From: Hippophae tibetana
Taxonomy: Eukaryota > Streptophyta > Magnoliopsida > Rosales > Elaeagnaceae
NCBI GenBank assembly: GCA_037013495.1
Contig: CM072811.1
Location: 48,243,452-48,307,451 of the forward strand
Reading direction: 5' to 3'
DNA: 64,000 nt
The notes under the pieces are model-generated. The model saw only the letters and a program-made list of their open reading frames with translations, searched no databases and had not been told where the DNA came from. Shown here one piece after another: positions 46,857-58,875 of the stretch. Numbering within the stretch: the first letter of the stretch is position 1; every line of letters starts with the position of its first letter. A program made the position numbers and the translations under genes.

Positions 46857-48737
46857 CACTTTTACGAGTACTACCCTTGAGAAGTATACGAGCATTTTGT
46901 GAGTGCTTGTAACTCGTTGGCTCCTAAGCTGTCAATAATAGCCAATGCCCTAGCGATTGGTGAGAGATCAGGCTATGCTTGTTTGTATGGTTGATAAGAT
47001 TTGCTATGTTAAAATTACAAAACGTCAAATTTCCTTGTAGCCTTTCTTGTTGTATTGGTGATTTGTGTTTTGTTGTTATGGTATCTTTTCTAAGGTGCTT
47101 TCTTGCATTTGTTTTCCAATGTAACATTAACGATGCAATATAGCTCTTTTTTCTTTTGAAAATGCCAAGCATACGCACTTTTTCAACCAACACCATCCAC
47201 GTGTCATATCCCTCCATATTATGTTGATCTCATTTCTTAATCTAAGACTACGTGATTTTATTTATTTGTTTTTAATGTTCAGAAGTCCTCTAGTGTAGGG
47301 TCATAAGTTGTAATACGAAACAAGAATTGAAAGAAATTTTTGTTTCAGGGGGCGAATACGAAACAAGAATAACATATTCAATTTAGTTAAGTTATAACTC
47401 GTCTTTAAATTTAAATGTAATTTTTCATGGTAATATTATGATAATTATTTTTTAAGAAATATTTTATTAAATAAATTAATAATTGTTTGGTATTAAATAT
47501 ATTACGAACATACGACTTAATAAATATAAGTATTTTGTTAGATTAAAGCAAGGATATAAGACCGATTCAACAAAAAACCTCCGCCCAAAGAACTTGTTAA
47601 AACATACAAATCCAGTTCACACAAAGTACCTCGTTATCAAATAACAAGATTTTGGATGTCAAGATTCGATGAAGCTATGATATCCTAACGTGATCAAGGT
47701 ACTCTTACATGAGCGACCTATATATAAACAACTTTCTCTTGTTTGTAAATGTTTGTAACGATATGATTTATGTAATAAATTAGTTTGTATTGTCCAGATC
47801 GTTTGATACGCATCCCGTTATATACGTAAGATATATATATATATATATATATATTCAGTTATGTTATTTCTTAATTCTCATTAAAAACCACTAAAATCAG
47901 AAAAATAAATTCTCTTCAAACAATAACTATTTCACTTCATTTGATTTCATGAGTTAATTTTATTTTTTTAACTTATGGGAGCCAACCTCAAATGAACTCA
48001 AATCACTAGCGGTGTAAAATTGACTAGAAGAAATTTAACCTAGATGAAGTATAACTTGTTTATCTAAATTTAAATGTATTTTTCCTTTTATTAAATGAAC
48101 TCACGTAATGTTCATGAAAGTAACTAATTCATTTGAATTCATGACCTTTATTAACTTGGATGAAGTATCGTTCATCCAAATTTAAATGCATTTTTCCACT
48201 ATTAAATTAACAATAACTCATCTTATCTAAATTTAAACGCATTTTTCCTTTTAGTAAATGAACTCCCATAATGCTCATGAAAGTAACTAATTCATTTGAA
48301 TTCATGACCTGTATTTTTTTAGCTCATTGAACAAACCTCAAATGAACTATTTACTAGCAACTAATGAAATCTGACAGCAGAAGAAAATGTACATCTCCAG
48401 TAAGGCATAACCAGAATGTAGATTTTGACAAAAGAAAATAGGTGCAAATCCAATAAAAAGAATACAAATCTAATGGAAACCACAATACACTCAAACCATG
48501 ATAATTACACCACTAGATGGAAATAATTTCTTTGCCCGTTTTTACAAATTCCAATGGACAACTCATTCTAAACCTACTTGTCAATATATGTCCTCTCCCA
48601 AGCCAAATATCCCTTAAACTTCTCCATGAGAAGGTACAAAATTGGGTTTTGATGGAGGCTTTCAAGCAGAGGAGAGCAAATGTTTCCAAAGATATATCCA
48701 TCCCTTCAAAGAGTCCAACAACAAGAGAAGACAGTTT
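46857..48737. other. Intergenic region between convergent genes
   Basis: 3' regions of the dynein light chain gene (+) and the GH17 gene (-) face each other. It holds an (AT)n run at about 47829-47851 and a diverged repeat (48060-48311). No gene seen. Confidence 0.7.
48060..48311. repeat. Direct repeat of about 88 bp, offset 163
   Basis: 48060-48148 and 48223-48311 share a start near TATCTAAATTTAAA and a long end with TCATGAAAGTAACTAATTCA. Shorter related pieces occur at about 47384-47440 and 48180-48200. Confidence 0.75.
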
Positions 48738-51700
48738 CTACAAGAATACAGCACTCATAATTAAAACACCAATTATCAATGACATTGTGAAAGAATCACC
48801 ATAATAAATATGTCGTGAAGTGCAGCCAGAAACCGAAGAATTTGAGGATGGAGCTAGTGAAGTGCCATTTACATGGGTTCCTTTTCTTCCGGCACTACAA
48901 CAAAATGATCAGACGAAATGAGATCAGTACAATGTTAATGGCTGTTGTAAAGTAAATAGCAATGGTTGTAGAGAAATACATCAAAAGGGTTGAAGATGTC
49001 AGCTAAAGAACAGGGATATACATTAAATCTTAAATATTTAAAGCTCTAAAATGTACCTGCCAGGAAACTTACAAGAACCATGGCCTGCAAGAATGATCAA
49101 TGAAGGACATAAGAAAAAAAATATACATATATATATATATATATATATAAATAGAAGTACTATATGCATAAAATGACGCATCAATTATTAATTACATGTG
49201 AAGTTATGGATGTGAAATGATGAAGTGATATTAGGACCACTTACTAACAAGGGATAATTAGACTGTGCCATGTGGATTGATATATGCATTTTGTGATAAA
49301 AAGTATTTTTGTATATACAGTGAACGGGTAAGAGAGACAATTCATATGATTATAGAACTACTTAACTACCCTCATACTTATAACCTTATTCTTAACATCT
49401 AAAATTCAACCATATGATTGGATTGTTTGAGAATAATGGCTCTCACAGGGATAAAATCTCTATTCCCTGACCTATCAGAGTATTATCTAATCAAATTAAG
49501 TGAACGAAATAGCACCTTTTTTTATAAGATTCAATAAAATAGCATTAAAGAGCCAAACAGCATATCAGTCCTTACTTGGGTCTGTGGTAGTGATGGTTGC
49601 CACCCCTTTAAAATCACATGAACCAGGAGATTTAGCCATCTGTTGATAATATGAATTGAAGGCATACGTTGCATGTGCAGCAACATTGTCAGGTTCATAG
49701 CATGGCTTCCCCTGTAGCAAAGGTGAACAATTAACTTTCCCAGGACCACATGCCCAATCAAGGGCTGCCTGCAGCATCTTTCGATCCGCTCCACCTTTTG
49801 CAACACAAAAAGTTTGATTTGTTGTGTCATTTGCCAATACAGTCCCCGCGCCAGTCAAGTGAAGAATATAAACAGGTTCGCCACTAGCATCAAATAGTCC
49901 CCAGTTCTTTTCAGAAACTGAGCCAGGTCTCATATCCTCATTGTACAGCTCATAAATGTAAGTACTGACAGCAATCCCAGGGTGTTTAGGAGTCCCCGTG
50001 TTGTTAAGCACATGTCTAATTAAGTTACTATTATAAGTATTAGCATTTTCCACAGTAGCATCAGGCTCTGATGAATCACCCTTGGAGGGCCATCCTGATT
50101 CGGTTACTATAATGGGGATATTGGTGAAGTTGAGATAGGACATAGCAAAATAAGCAGCATCGACAACTGCATCAAAAACATTATTATAGTGCAGGAGAGT
50201 GTTTGCATCAACAGCTTCCTTGTTAGGAGGAAGAGGGCGAAATAGAGCATAGTCCAAGGGTATCACATCATTGGATTGCATATAATCATAATAGGGGTAA
50301 ATATTGAGCATAAGATGTGAACCGGTGGATTGTAAAAACTTAAGCATGGGAACCATGACTGAGTCCCATGTACGATTGAAAAAGGCTTGAGAAGGTGGAA
50401 AGGAATCAAGAATGATGGACGACGAGTGTGGGGTAGATACTTTAATTTGACGATCTACATTAGCAGCAATAAGTGCAGAGTGAATGAAATTTAAGGCAGA
50501 AACTAGGACTGGAGCAGCATTAGGTAGTGCAGTTAGGACTTCAGATCCAACAGCTATTGTTGTGATGTTGGTTGCAGGGACATGAGCTATCACATTACGA
50601 GAAACCCAGTTGGCAGCAGTTGCATTTGACTGACCTATCCCCAGGAGCTGATCATTGGGAACGGAAATAGTCACTTGTATGCCTGTTTTTGCAAGTGCAA
50701 GTAGCATTGCTCTGTCTGCATCATATAGCCTGACATGTTTAATATTCTGAGCTTTAAGAAGAGCCACTACTTGAGTCGGGCTTGGCATATCAGATAGGTC
50801 TGTACCAACATTTACCCCAATAAAAGCATCTGCAAAATGTCAAAGGATACATGGGTAAATTTTAAAATTCTTCCTGCAATTTAATTTCTGTCAAAATTTT
50901 AAAGTAAATTTTATCATGTGTGTTCAGACCAAAATATAATCAGTCAAGCATTAACTTGATCTTTCATCACAGTTATCCTGTGGGTAGCACGGAACTTCTC
51001 CTACGATCTTCCATACTACCAGTAGCCAACAATAAAGCAGAAGCAATTCCAGTTTGGTATTACTATCGTCAAACAATCCCATACATAAGGATATAGAGAT
51101 GTTCGTGTGGGCAATCAAAGTGCGTAAACAAGGCATTTATCGTAAAGATGGAGCTCGTTTGGATGTGTTTGTTCTAGAAATGGTTAGTTAAACCTTAAAA
51201 AGTAGTTTCACGAGAAGCATTTAAGTGTTTTGCACAAGCATTGAAAGCGATTTTGAGTGGTACTTAAGTAATTATTTTAAAAGGATAATACATGCAAATG
51301 CAAAACTACTCTCTTAAAAGTGTTAGGATCACTCACTTTTCCTAAAAGAACAAATAGTACTTCTCAAAATTTTGAATGCACTTTTCTTGGAAATCACCAA
51401 ACACTACTAGCAGTGTTTTGGCCCATTGGAAAGCATTTCAAACCAAAGTAAAAGAAGTTCCAAAGGGATCCTTATTCTTTAATATCATTGCATCATTTCA
51501 TGCATAATCCATCATTTTTTTTTTGCTATAGAAGACATAATCTACTTTCCTAATCGAACTTAAGTTATTCTGTTACTGACTTACATAGATTATTAGATAA
51601 CGTGATCATCTAAAGAAAATTCTAAATCAAATAAGGCGTGAGCAACCCTCATTGCCCTGTTAATAATAGAAACTGATAAGGACTAGATAATCCTGGTCTC

Positions 51701-52557
51701 AAGATGCTTTTTCTAAATGTTGCATTGAAAATAAATCATTAGGGAAACTACCAAGGGAGGTGAAATATCTATTTCTCACTCGTACAATACAGAGGAACAG
51801 CTCTGCAAAACAGATTCTCTGTAACTAAAATGACGATAATACCCTCCCAGGTACATGTTGGTATCCTATGTTTACATAACAAAAAATATGAGGGCTATTT
51901 GGTCCTAGAACATTCTACACATATCTATGCAAACTTAGTTTAAAGCTGTAAAAGACAATCAAATGAGCTGGTACGCAATATGCTTGATTCCCATAAAAGA
52001 AGGCTAAAAAAAGATCAATGATTCGCAACAGGGGAGGGGAAAAAAAAGATTTTCCATAAACGCACGCTTTGGTCAGAAGAAAATCAAATAACTAATCTTT
52101 CTTTATCTCTCAGCCCAGAAACAGCAGTCTAGTAGTTAACTGAAACGGTGAAAGCCTAGTAAGTAGCAAGATTGGAGCCACAAATTATAATATAAACCAT
52201 CAATTGATTTAACATGCGCATAAAAAAAATTAGAAATAAAAATAACAACAATGCTTCATAAGATTTTTTTTTATTAAATCAATTGAATTAGTATTCAAAG
52301 TGCTCGCTGAGTAGTGCCCAAGTACATATTAGAAGCATTTGTAGGAAACTTACAATGCCCAGAAAAACAGATCAAGCACAAAAAAGCTTCAAACTTTGGG
52401 CAGAGTACGAGATGGTTAAGCATAAATGGACCCAATAAGGTGAAATATAAATGGCAAAGTATTAACGTAAGAAGTTGAAGAAATGAAGCATACCTTTATC
52501 AGCAGAAACACCAACTGAGACTACTGCCAGAAACAAGAGGAGATACAGAATAGCCAT
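48738..52557 (-). CDS. GPI-anchored GH17 beta-1,3-glucanase with X8/CBM43 domain (4 exons, 500 aa)
   Basis: Hydrolyses beta-1,3-glucan such as callose at the outer face of the plasma membrane; some relatives act at plasmodesmata. Exons in gene order: 52557-52494, 50829-49576, 49084-49057 (28 nt) and 48894-48738. The 1503 nt stay in one frame. The signal peptide is residues 1-19. The GH17 barrel holds the acid/base Glu in VGSEV (E118) and the nucleophile Glu in TESGWPS (E265). The X8/CBM43 domain runs from about 361 to 440 with its conserved cysteines. A short Ser/Asn linker and a hydrophobic tail (SFTMSLIIGVLIMSAVFL) give a GPI-anchor signal. Simple open-frame reading would stop at 49565 after ...DPSKD, but GTAAGG there is a splice donor, and the micro-exon restores the family's SHGSC continuation. 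Most like Arabidopsis At2g01630 as I recall. Confidence 0.95.
49126..49149. repeat. (AT)n microsatellite
   Basis: Short AT dinucleotide run in the intron between the micro-exon (49057-49084) and the main exon (49576-50829) of the GH17 gene. Confidence 0.85.
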
Positions 52558-52705
52558 GTAACCCGCAACACCCACCTTCAGTCTTCAATCTTCACAAAAA
52601 TCACAGAGCCGAACCCACCAACAGTAATGTGTCTAAGAACCACAGAAAGGTAATATAGAAGAAGACAAACCCAAATATAACAAAAGGGAAAAGCAAACAG
52701 AAACT

Positions 52706-52729
52706 TGAGAGAGAGAGAGAGAGAGAGAT
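52706..52729 (-). repeat. (CT)n repeat upstream of the GH17 ATG
   Basis: Twelve GA dinucleotides on the + strand, so CT on the coding strand, about 150 bases before the start codon. CT/GA repeats in 5' leaders and core promoters of plant genes can be bound by BBR/BPC proteins; that role here is inference. Confidence 0.85.
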
Positions 52730-53479
52730 AAATAAGCTCCAATCAGAGGGCTGACTCAGACACAGTTGTGAGTTTTGAATTGCAACAAAGAGAAAAGGAG
52801 ATGGTTCTTTTGTCGTCTTTGGAAGGTATATATTATCAGATGGTATTCAGAAATCGAACGGCTGAGATAGAGTTGCAGATGCACAGTAATCTGTAAAGCA
52901 AATTGGGATTTAATTAAGGTAATATATTGATACGATAAAATAGGGTACAAAATATTTATTTTATTTCAATATTAATGATAAACATTAGTGGTTTTTACGG
53001 TAGCTTAAATTCTTAAAATAGTTAGTTTTTTTAATAATTTTTAATGTTATTAAAGCCATAGGTTATGTATTCATGCTATAATAATTTAAATTATTAAATT
53101 ATAAATATTTTGAGAGAATTATAAAATGTTATATAATTTAGAGAGAATTAAATTCCTATAATAAGTCATATAGTTTCATATAGTGTTTTTTTTTTTACAA
53201 AATATGACATCTTTTTTTCTCTATGAAAAATGGTGTCATAACTATCTTGAAATGTATCAAAGAGCTATCAGATATCCATTTTTTTATAGGATGCACACTT
53301 TGGAGTTGAGAATTTGAATAGAGAAATTATAAATATGTTATTTGAAAATGAGAATGTCAATAATTGATCACACATGGCCTAGATATCATTTATAGGATGT
53401 CATTTACCCTATTTTTTTGAATTGATCAACCATTTGTTATCCATCTTTTTTCATTCATCATCTAATTCGAGTGAGTATT

Positions 53480-53700
53480 GAAAAGTGCATATGCATTATG
53501 TGGTTCGTGTTGATAAGAGGTGGTTTGAATGGGATGATGTGGCTTATAAAGTTCTTGTGGAGCTTGTAATGGATTAACGGGTGTGATTTCTTTATACATT
53601 GGTATTGTTTATGATGGTGATGTTTTTTCGGTCCTTGAGAAACTTACAGGGTCCTCATTAGATACGATGGTTTTGAGGGTGGTGTAGTTATTATGGTTTC
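53480..53700 (+). pseudogene. Unrecognised decayed coding-like fragment
   Basis: One frame (about 53488-53575) reads with mixed, protein-like composition (for example VRVDKRWFEWDDVAYKV) before stops, then continues with further stops into VYDGDVFSVLEKLTG. It is less AT-rich than its surroundings. It could be a remnant of a transposase N-terminal domain, but I do not recognise the family. Related non-coding sequences at 53090-53180 and 54146-54250 flank it in direct orientation. Confidence 0.25.
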
Positions 53701-54777
53701 AAATGAGTCTTTTGCTTAATCTAAATAGTTTTGTTATAACGAGAGTGTGCATAATTTTTTATTATCATTTTGTGATTGGACAAAAACTTGTTGTAACTTC
53801 ACTACCTCTTATTAAAGCTTTTTCCATTTTGGCATCTTTTTCTAAGATTGCATCTTAAAAAGTCACACTCACTGAACTAATAGCATGCATGATCGTCTTG
53901 GTAACTTCAGTTCTTCCTTTTGGAGCTAATGGTTGACTAGAGTGATGCCCAAACCTATGATGGGGTGTGGTATGAGTTGTTTGATAATGAATATGTGTGA
54001 TTTTGGCTTTTACTTCTCCTTGAACTGGAAGTAGTATGGTGATTGGTCCTGTTGATAGGTTTAAATTTTCCTATTATACAACGTGATTCTCATAATTTTT
54101 TAAATAAAAGATTTCAAATCCTTTATATGGATTGAAAAATTTAAGGCCTATAATGGATATTAATTGTTTGGAGAGAATTACAAAGTGTAACAAGGTTTAG
54201 AGAGAGATAATAGAGAGTCATATCTCTCTAATGGGTCATATAGGTCCACATATATAGACATCATCACCTCCACCTATCGACATCCTATTAGAATGATCAT
54301 ATTTGATGTGTAGTCAGATCACTGCCACATGATGAGTTATGTTCATGTATCTTTGCAATTCGTGCCTTCTTGTCCCATTACCATTATTGTATCTCGTATA
54401 CCTTGTTAGGGTCATATACCTAAATATATTTCTCGTGTATGACACATCTCATATACGTCATACACCTCGTGTTCTCAAACCATCCTATGTAAATCTGCTT
54501 GCATTCATAACCTTATAACATCTTGTGTGAGTGTACCCCGTGGATATGGGGTATCTTAGTTTGAAATACTTAAATGATAAATATTTGACATACATAATGC
54601 ATATAACAAATATTTATAAGAATATTATTATTATGTTATTAGTGATTTTGGGATGTATAATTGGGTCTTCTAAGTATTAAAGAAAACATGTTAAGGCTAT
54701 TATTTTATCCCGATAATAACTAGTTTAATGTGGCATAAAAATAGTGTCATGTGATCTTGGATATTTCTTATTTTTAT

Positions 54778-55160
54778 GGTATAAGTGTACTATTGGTCTA
54801 TAAATTTGATCTAAATTTACACATAGATTTCTAAATTTTTAGAACGTATGATTTGATCCCAATTTTTTTAAAACATCACACATAGATTCCTAAATTTTTT
54901 AATCATACAATTTGGTCTTCAAATTTTTAATATTTCACACATAAATTATAATTTGACTACTAAAATATATATTTGTAAATTAAAAACTTAGGATGTATGT
55001 GTAAAATTTTAAAAGATTAGAGACTAAATTATAAGATTAAAAAATTTTAGAGATCTATGTGTGAATTTTTAAAAATTTAAGAATCAAATGGTATATATTA
55101 AATGTTTGGAAAGTTGTATGTAAATTTATTTAAAATTTGAGTATCAATGACACACTTTAA
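54778..55160. mobile_element. 383-bp foldback MITE with 11-bp flanking direct repeats
   Basis: The two halves are inverted copies, clearest in the outer 60-70 bases (left GTATAAGTGTACTATTGG, right inverted GTTAAAGTGTGTCATTGA). CTTATTTTTAT flanks it at 54767-54777 and 55161-55171. The duplication length of 9-11 fits a Mutator-type MITE. No coding capacity. Confidence 0.7.
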
Positions 55161-56130
55161 CTTATTTTTATTTATCAAATTTTAAATATATATTTTTAAT
55201 CTAAAATTAAAGGATTATTTTTTATTTAATAAATTTAAATCACTTTATACATTTAATATAAAATAAACAATTTTTATTAAAAAAAAGTATGAATTAAAAA
55301 CAAGTATAAATAAGTAGAGAATCACAATTTAAAAAAGATTTATAACTCATTTTATAAGGTTTTTAGGATATTTTTGTTCTTAAATTATCAACTAATACAT
55401 TTTAATACTCATATTTTAAACATTTAGAACATCATATAGAAAAAAGTTCCTATATTTATATCTTTAGGACACATTAGTATTAAGATGAGATATTTAAGTT
55501 TAGAATTAGAGATTAAAATATATTAATTAAAAATTCATGCATTAAAATGTCCCAACAACACAAATTTATTGTGTCACCCCATCCTTTTTATTTTAAATTT
55601 GATAAGTTTCCTTCACATTTTCACTTGAACCCGGATCAGAACGAGCTTGATTTCAAAATATTATATTCATTCTCTCATCATACATTATTTTAAATCTCAC
55701 CTCTTTTATTATTAATTTTCATTCTCTGTATTATTTATTTATTTATTTTAAGTAAGGGCAGATTTTTGTATTATTTTCACAAAATTAATTACAAGGTACT
55801 TGATTTGTTATATAAAAAAGAAGAAATTGTTAACTCAAATACCAGACATTGTCATTACAATGTATGGAGAAAATAAAAAGTATATTTTTATAACAAAATT
55901 TATAGCTATTTATTCCCTTTTTAAATTTAACATGTTTAAAGGGAATTTGATTCATGCACATTCTAATGGCTGATTAATGCTAGTTAACAACTTCAATCGT
56001 AATAAATCCTGTCAAAGGTAAATGTGATTACAACAGCCAGCATGCAATACAAAGTATCTGTTCAGAGGAGGAGGACAACGACAAAAAAAGAGAGGCAAAA
56101 TGTATCAGGAAAGCTCCAAATCCAATGAGG

Positions 56131-58875
56131 CTAAGCAACACCTACTATGTATGCATTCCAGGCATCATGCTGCTCAAAGCTTTTAACCTCTTCATATTTT
56201 ACATCTCGTCCTGCACCAAATCCTACTGTGCTTCTAGTTTCTCCAATATCTGGCATTTGCCGAAGCCAAAAATGGACAGATCGAAACCCAGCTTCTTCTA
56301 AGCAGTCTTTGATCTCTGGCAATGACCACCTAGTATCATGAATAAAAGGCCTTTTAGATTGATTTCAGAATTAACAGGTATGAAACGTATCAACATAAAC
56401 ATCTATTCTAATGTTCGAATTGGGTGTGCCAGTGCCACTAAAACATGTTAAACGTTCTCAACAGAAATGAACTCACAGTCTCCAGTCATAGGAGAATGCA
56501 TGGCGTATTTTCTGCTGCTTCTTGAAATGAAAATGCAGGCTAATTCTTGTTTTCCTCCCAATAATATCAAATTCAGCTTGCTCCCAGACATACTGCACAT
56601 GATTATAGCAATTATTATACTAGTTTTTGCCCTGTTGTAAATCAAGCAAAAGTCAAGAATAAATTATGGATGTACACTATAAGACTGAATCAGTTTTGAA
56701 CTGATCAAAAATGAAGAATCACAGATTATCAAACAGCTCTAAAGAATGCACACAAGGTAAACTGATGTCTTTAGTTCCTCAATTTGTCAAGATGTTTTCC
56801 TTACCAGCTATATATATTGGTACTCGTTGTTCTTGGCGCTTATTTGAATGTTGTTTTATCAGTGTAGGGCTGGCTGTTTGGTGATGTCTTCTTCTTTAGT
56901 TTTTTGGTCATATATGGTGGTGAAGGTAATGACCCTTGTTGTTTGAGCCATGAATTCAGCTAGTTTGGCTGGCAGGGACGGTTAGGTAACCCTAAGGTTA
57001 TTGGGTATAGCTGGTTCTACTGCGAGCATTGGTGAAATGCTTTGGTGAGAACTATGGATTGGGATTGGTAAGGAATTCTCAATGAAATGAGATTGCATGG
57101 CTAGTTTCAGTGTTTGTGGTTATGGAAGAGATGGTGTACTGCTATACTTTATTTATGTTATTGCAAATTGCTGCTACGAATAAAATTTTCCCATACGCAT
57201 GAACTGAAATTATAGAAAGTAAACAAGTGTTACAAGAAGATATATTTATACCGTGAAATTGGAAAATTTCCTCTGAAGCCTTAATTTTTGCTCTGATGAT
57301 GTACCACCATACAGATCCATCACAAATATTCCACCTTTTTTAGACAAGGCATCACGAGCATGCTTGAAATAAAAAACCAGATCAGCACGGGAATGAAGAC
57401 AACAACAGCTATAGTTAAAGGCACACACAATGTCTCTCGCAGGCAGTGGTGAGCACCCCAAGTGCCTATCATCAACTGAAAAAGTAGACTCTTCTGCTAT
57501 GGAGGACTCCAGTGAACCAGTCATGGAGGAACCTTTCCTCTCTTCCAGAGAAATGTTCCTCACCAACTCTTCAGGTTGAAATTTGACAAGTTTAGCATCA
57601 TGTGGATGCAAGACATTACCATGAAAGAGAGAAATTCTGGAATACCCATCAGCCCCAACTTTACAAATATTATTTTCCATGCACCATTTTAGTGCTTCTA
57701 GATCCAAATCCAACCCAACAGCAGTCCTTCTAGAGTCAGTGCGGAGCCATTCTGTACTGTCAAAACACAAAATTTCTGTTAGGTACTGATTACTAAGATC
57801 AACACCAACATAAAGAAGCAACTCAATCACTTTTCACCTATCGATATACAAATTCCAAAAGCTAACTAACTGCTAGAAGTTGTTGAAATGACAACTCTTC
57901 CAAAAGCTTAAGCTATTAGGAAAAGTACCAACATTACTTTTATATATCTATTATTAATATCGATCTTACAAACAGGCGTGTAACTCAAATTGACTTTATA
58001 GCATAACTTCATTCACTACTTGAGCAATGGAAGCCACAACAAAAATATGATTATTATGAACCTGGCTGAAGGTTCCAACATTAGCTATTATTCAAAGAGA
58101 GGTTCATGAGATGGTACTGTAGAGACATTAATGCAATGGAACAACAAAGAAACTACTCAGCTGAAACTCCGCAAAATCAACAAAATGGAAACCAACAGAA
58201 TTATGATATTTCTCTTATTTACTCCAAAGCTAATGAAAAGGAAGAGGTACCTGAGAAGTGCAGTGCCACAGAAATCTTCTTGGAAATGAAGGGGAAACCT
58301 TCCACCCACATACAATATAAAAAACTTCTGCAAATAGCTGATATCCCCTTTTGGCGACTGTTCTCCCCCCCAAAAAAAAACATCACTTATCAAATTCTTC
58401 CAAGAAAGAACAAAGAAACTAAATTTATTCATTATGGTACGGGCAAAACTGAGTACATCATATATTACCAGAACGTTATACATGCAATTTATTCAAACAA
58501 AATTCGACCAACTAGTAAGTTTAGTTTGCTTAAATCTTGTGTTTCTATATTTTCTTGATAACGAAACAGGGTTATATAACAAAAAAGTCAAGAACTGGGT
58601 CACAACAAAACCTGAACAGATTGCTGGTACAATAGAAACTTAGAGGGAGTTTCTGTTAGAGGATATTCATCAGTTTCCTCATTTTCTTGAAGCCCGTCAT
58701 TGTCTTTGTCTTCTTCTTCGTTTTCTTCGTGTTCAGAGTGAGTTGAGTTGGGCAAACTAAGTGGGTAGCTTTCATGCCCACTGTCAAATTCTTGTTCGTC
58801 TTCTCCAGTAAAATGAAATGAAGCTTGACGAGAATTCCTCTTTTGGTGTTTCTGCTTCTTGTCTCCCTTTCCCAT
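56131..58875 (-). CDS. SAM-dependent methyltransferase-like protein with acidic N-terminus (5 exons, 396 aa)
   Basis: Exons in gene order: 58875-58612, 58357-58251, 57756-57252, 56592-56477, 56329-56131; 1191 nt in one frame with GT..AG borders. Residues 1-25 are basic (MGKGDKKQKHQK), and about 45-80 are very acidic with repeated Glu and Asp. The class I methyltransferase fold follows: motif I EDFCGTALLS (115-124), the acidic end of strand 2 in VGLDLD (D140), DIVCAFNYS as motif IV, and GGIFVMDLYGG. A C-terminal segment has FSYDWRLWSLPEI and a conserved-looking GWF-like end. I do not know the substrate; small molecule, protein or RNA are all possible. An upstream in-frame ATG at 58902 would add nine residues; the MGKGDKK start is preferred because its basic start is typical of soluble proteins. 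No transit peptide is evident. Confidence 0.9.

Larger units (their letters stand above)
52558..56130. other. Intergenic region, GH17 to methyltransferase gene
   Basis: Holds the GH17 leader and promoter (to about 52950), a decayed possibly coding stretch (53480-53700), two related sequences at about 53090-53180 and 54146-54250, and a foldback MITE at 54778-55160. The remainder is AT-rich spacer. Confidence 0.65.

Noticed and set aside
49565-49575. Stop codon at 49565 as the true end of the GH17 protein
   Set aside because: GTAAGG at this point is a good splice donor, and two downstream exons restore frame, the family continuation and a GPI signal.
58106-58558. 150-codon plus-strand frame
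   Set aside because: It overlaps a methyltransferase exon and introns in antisense and has no recognisable domain.
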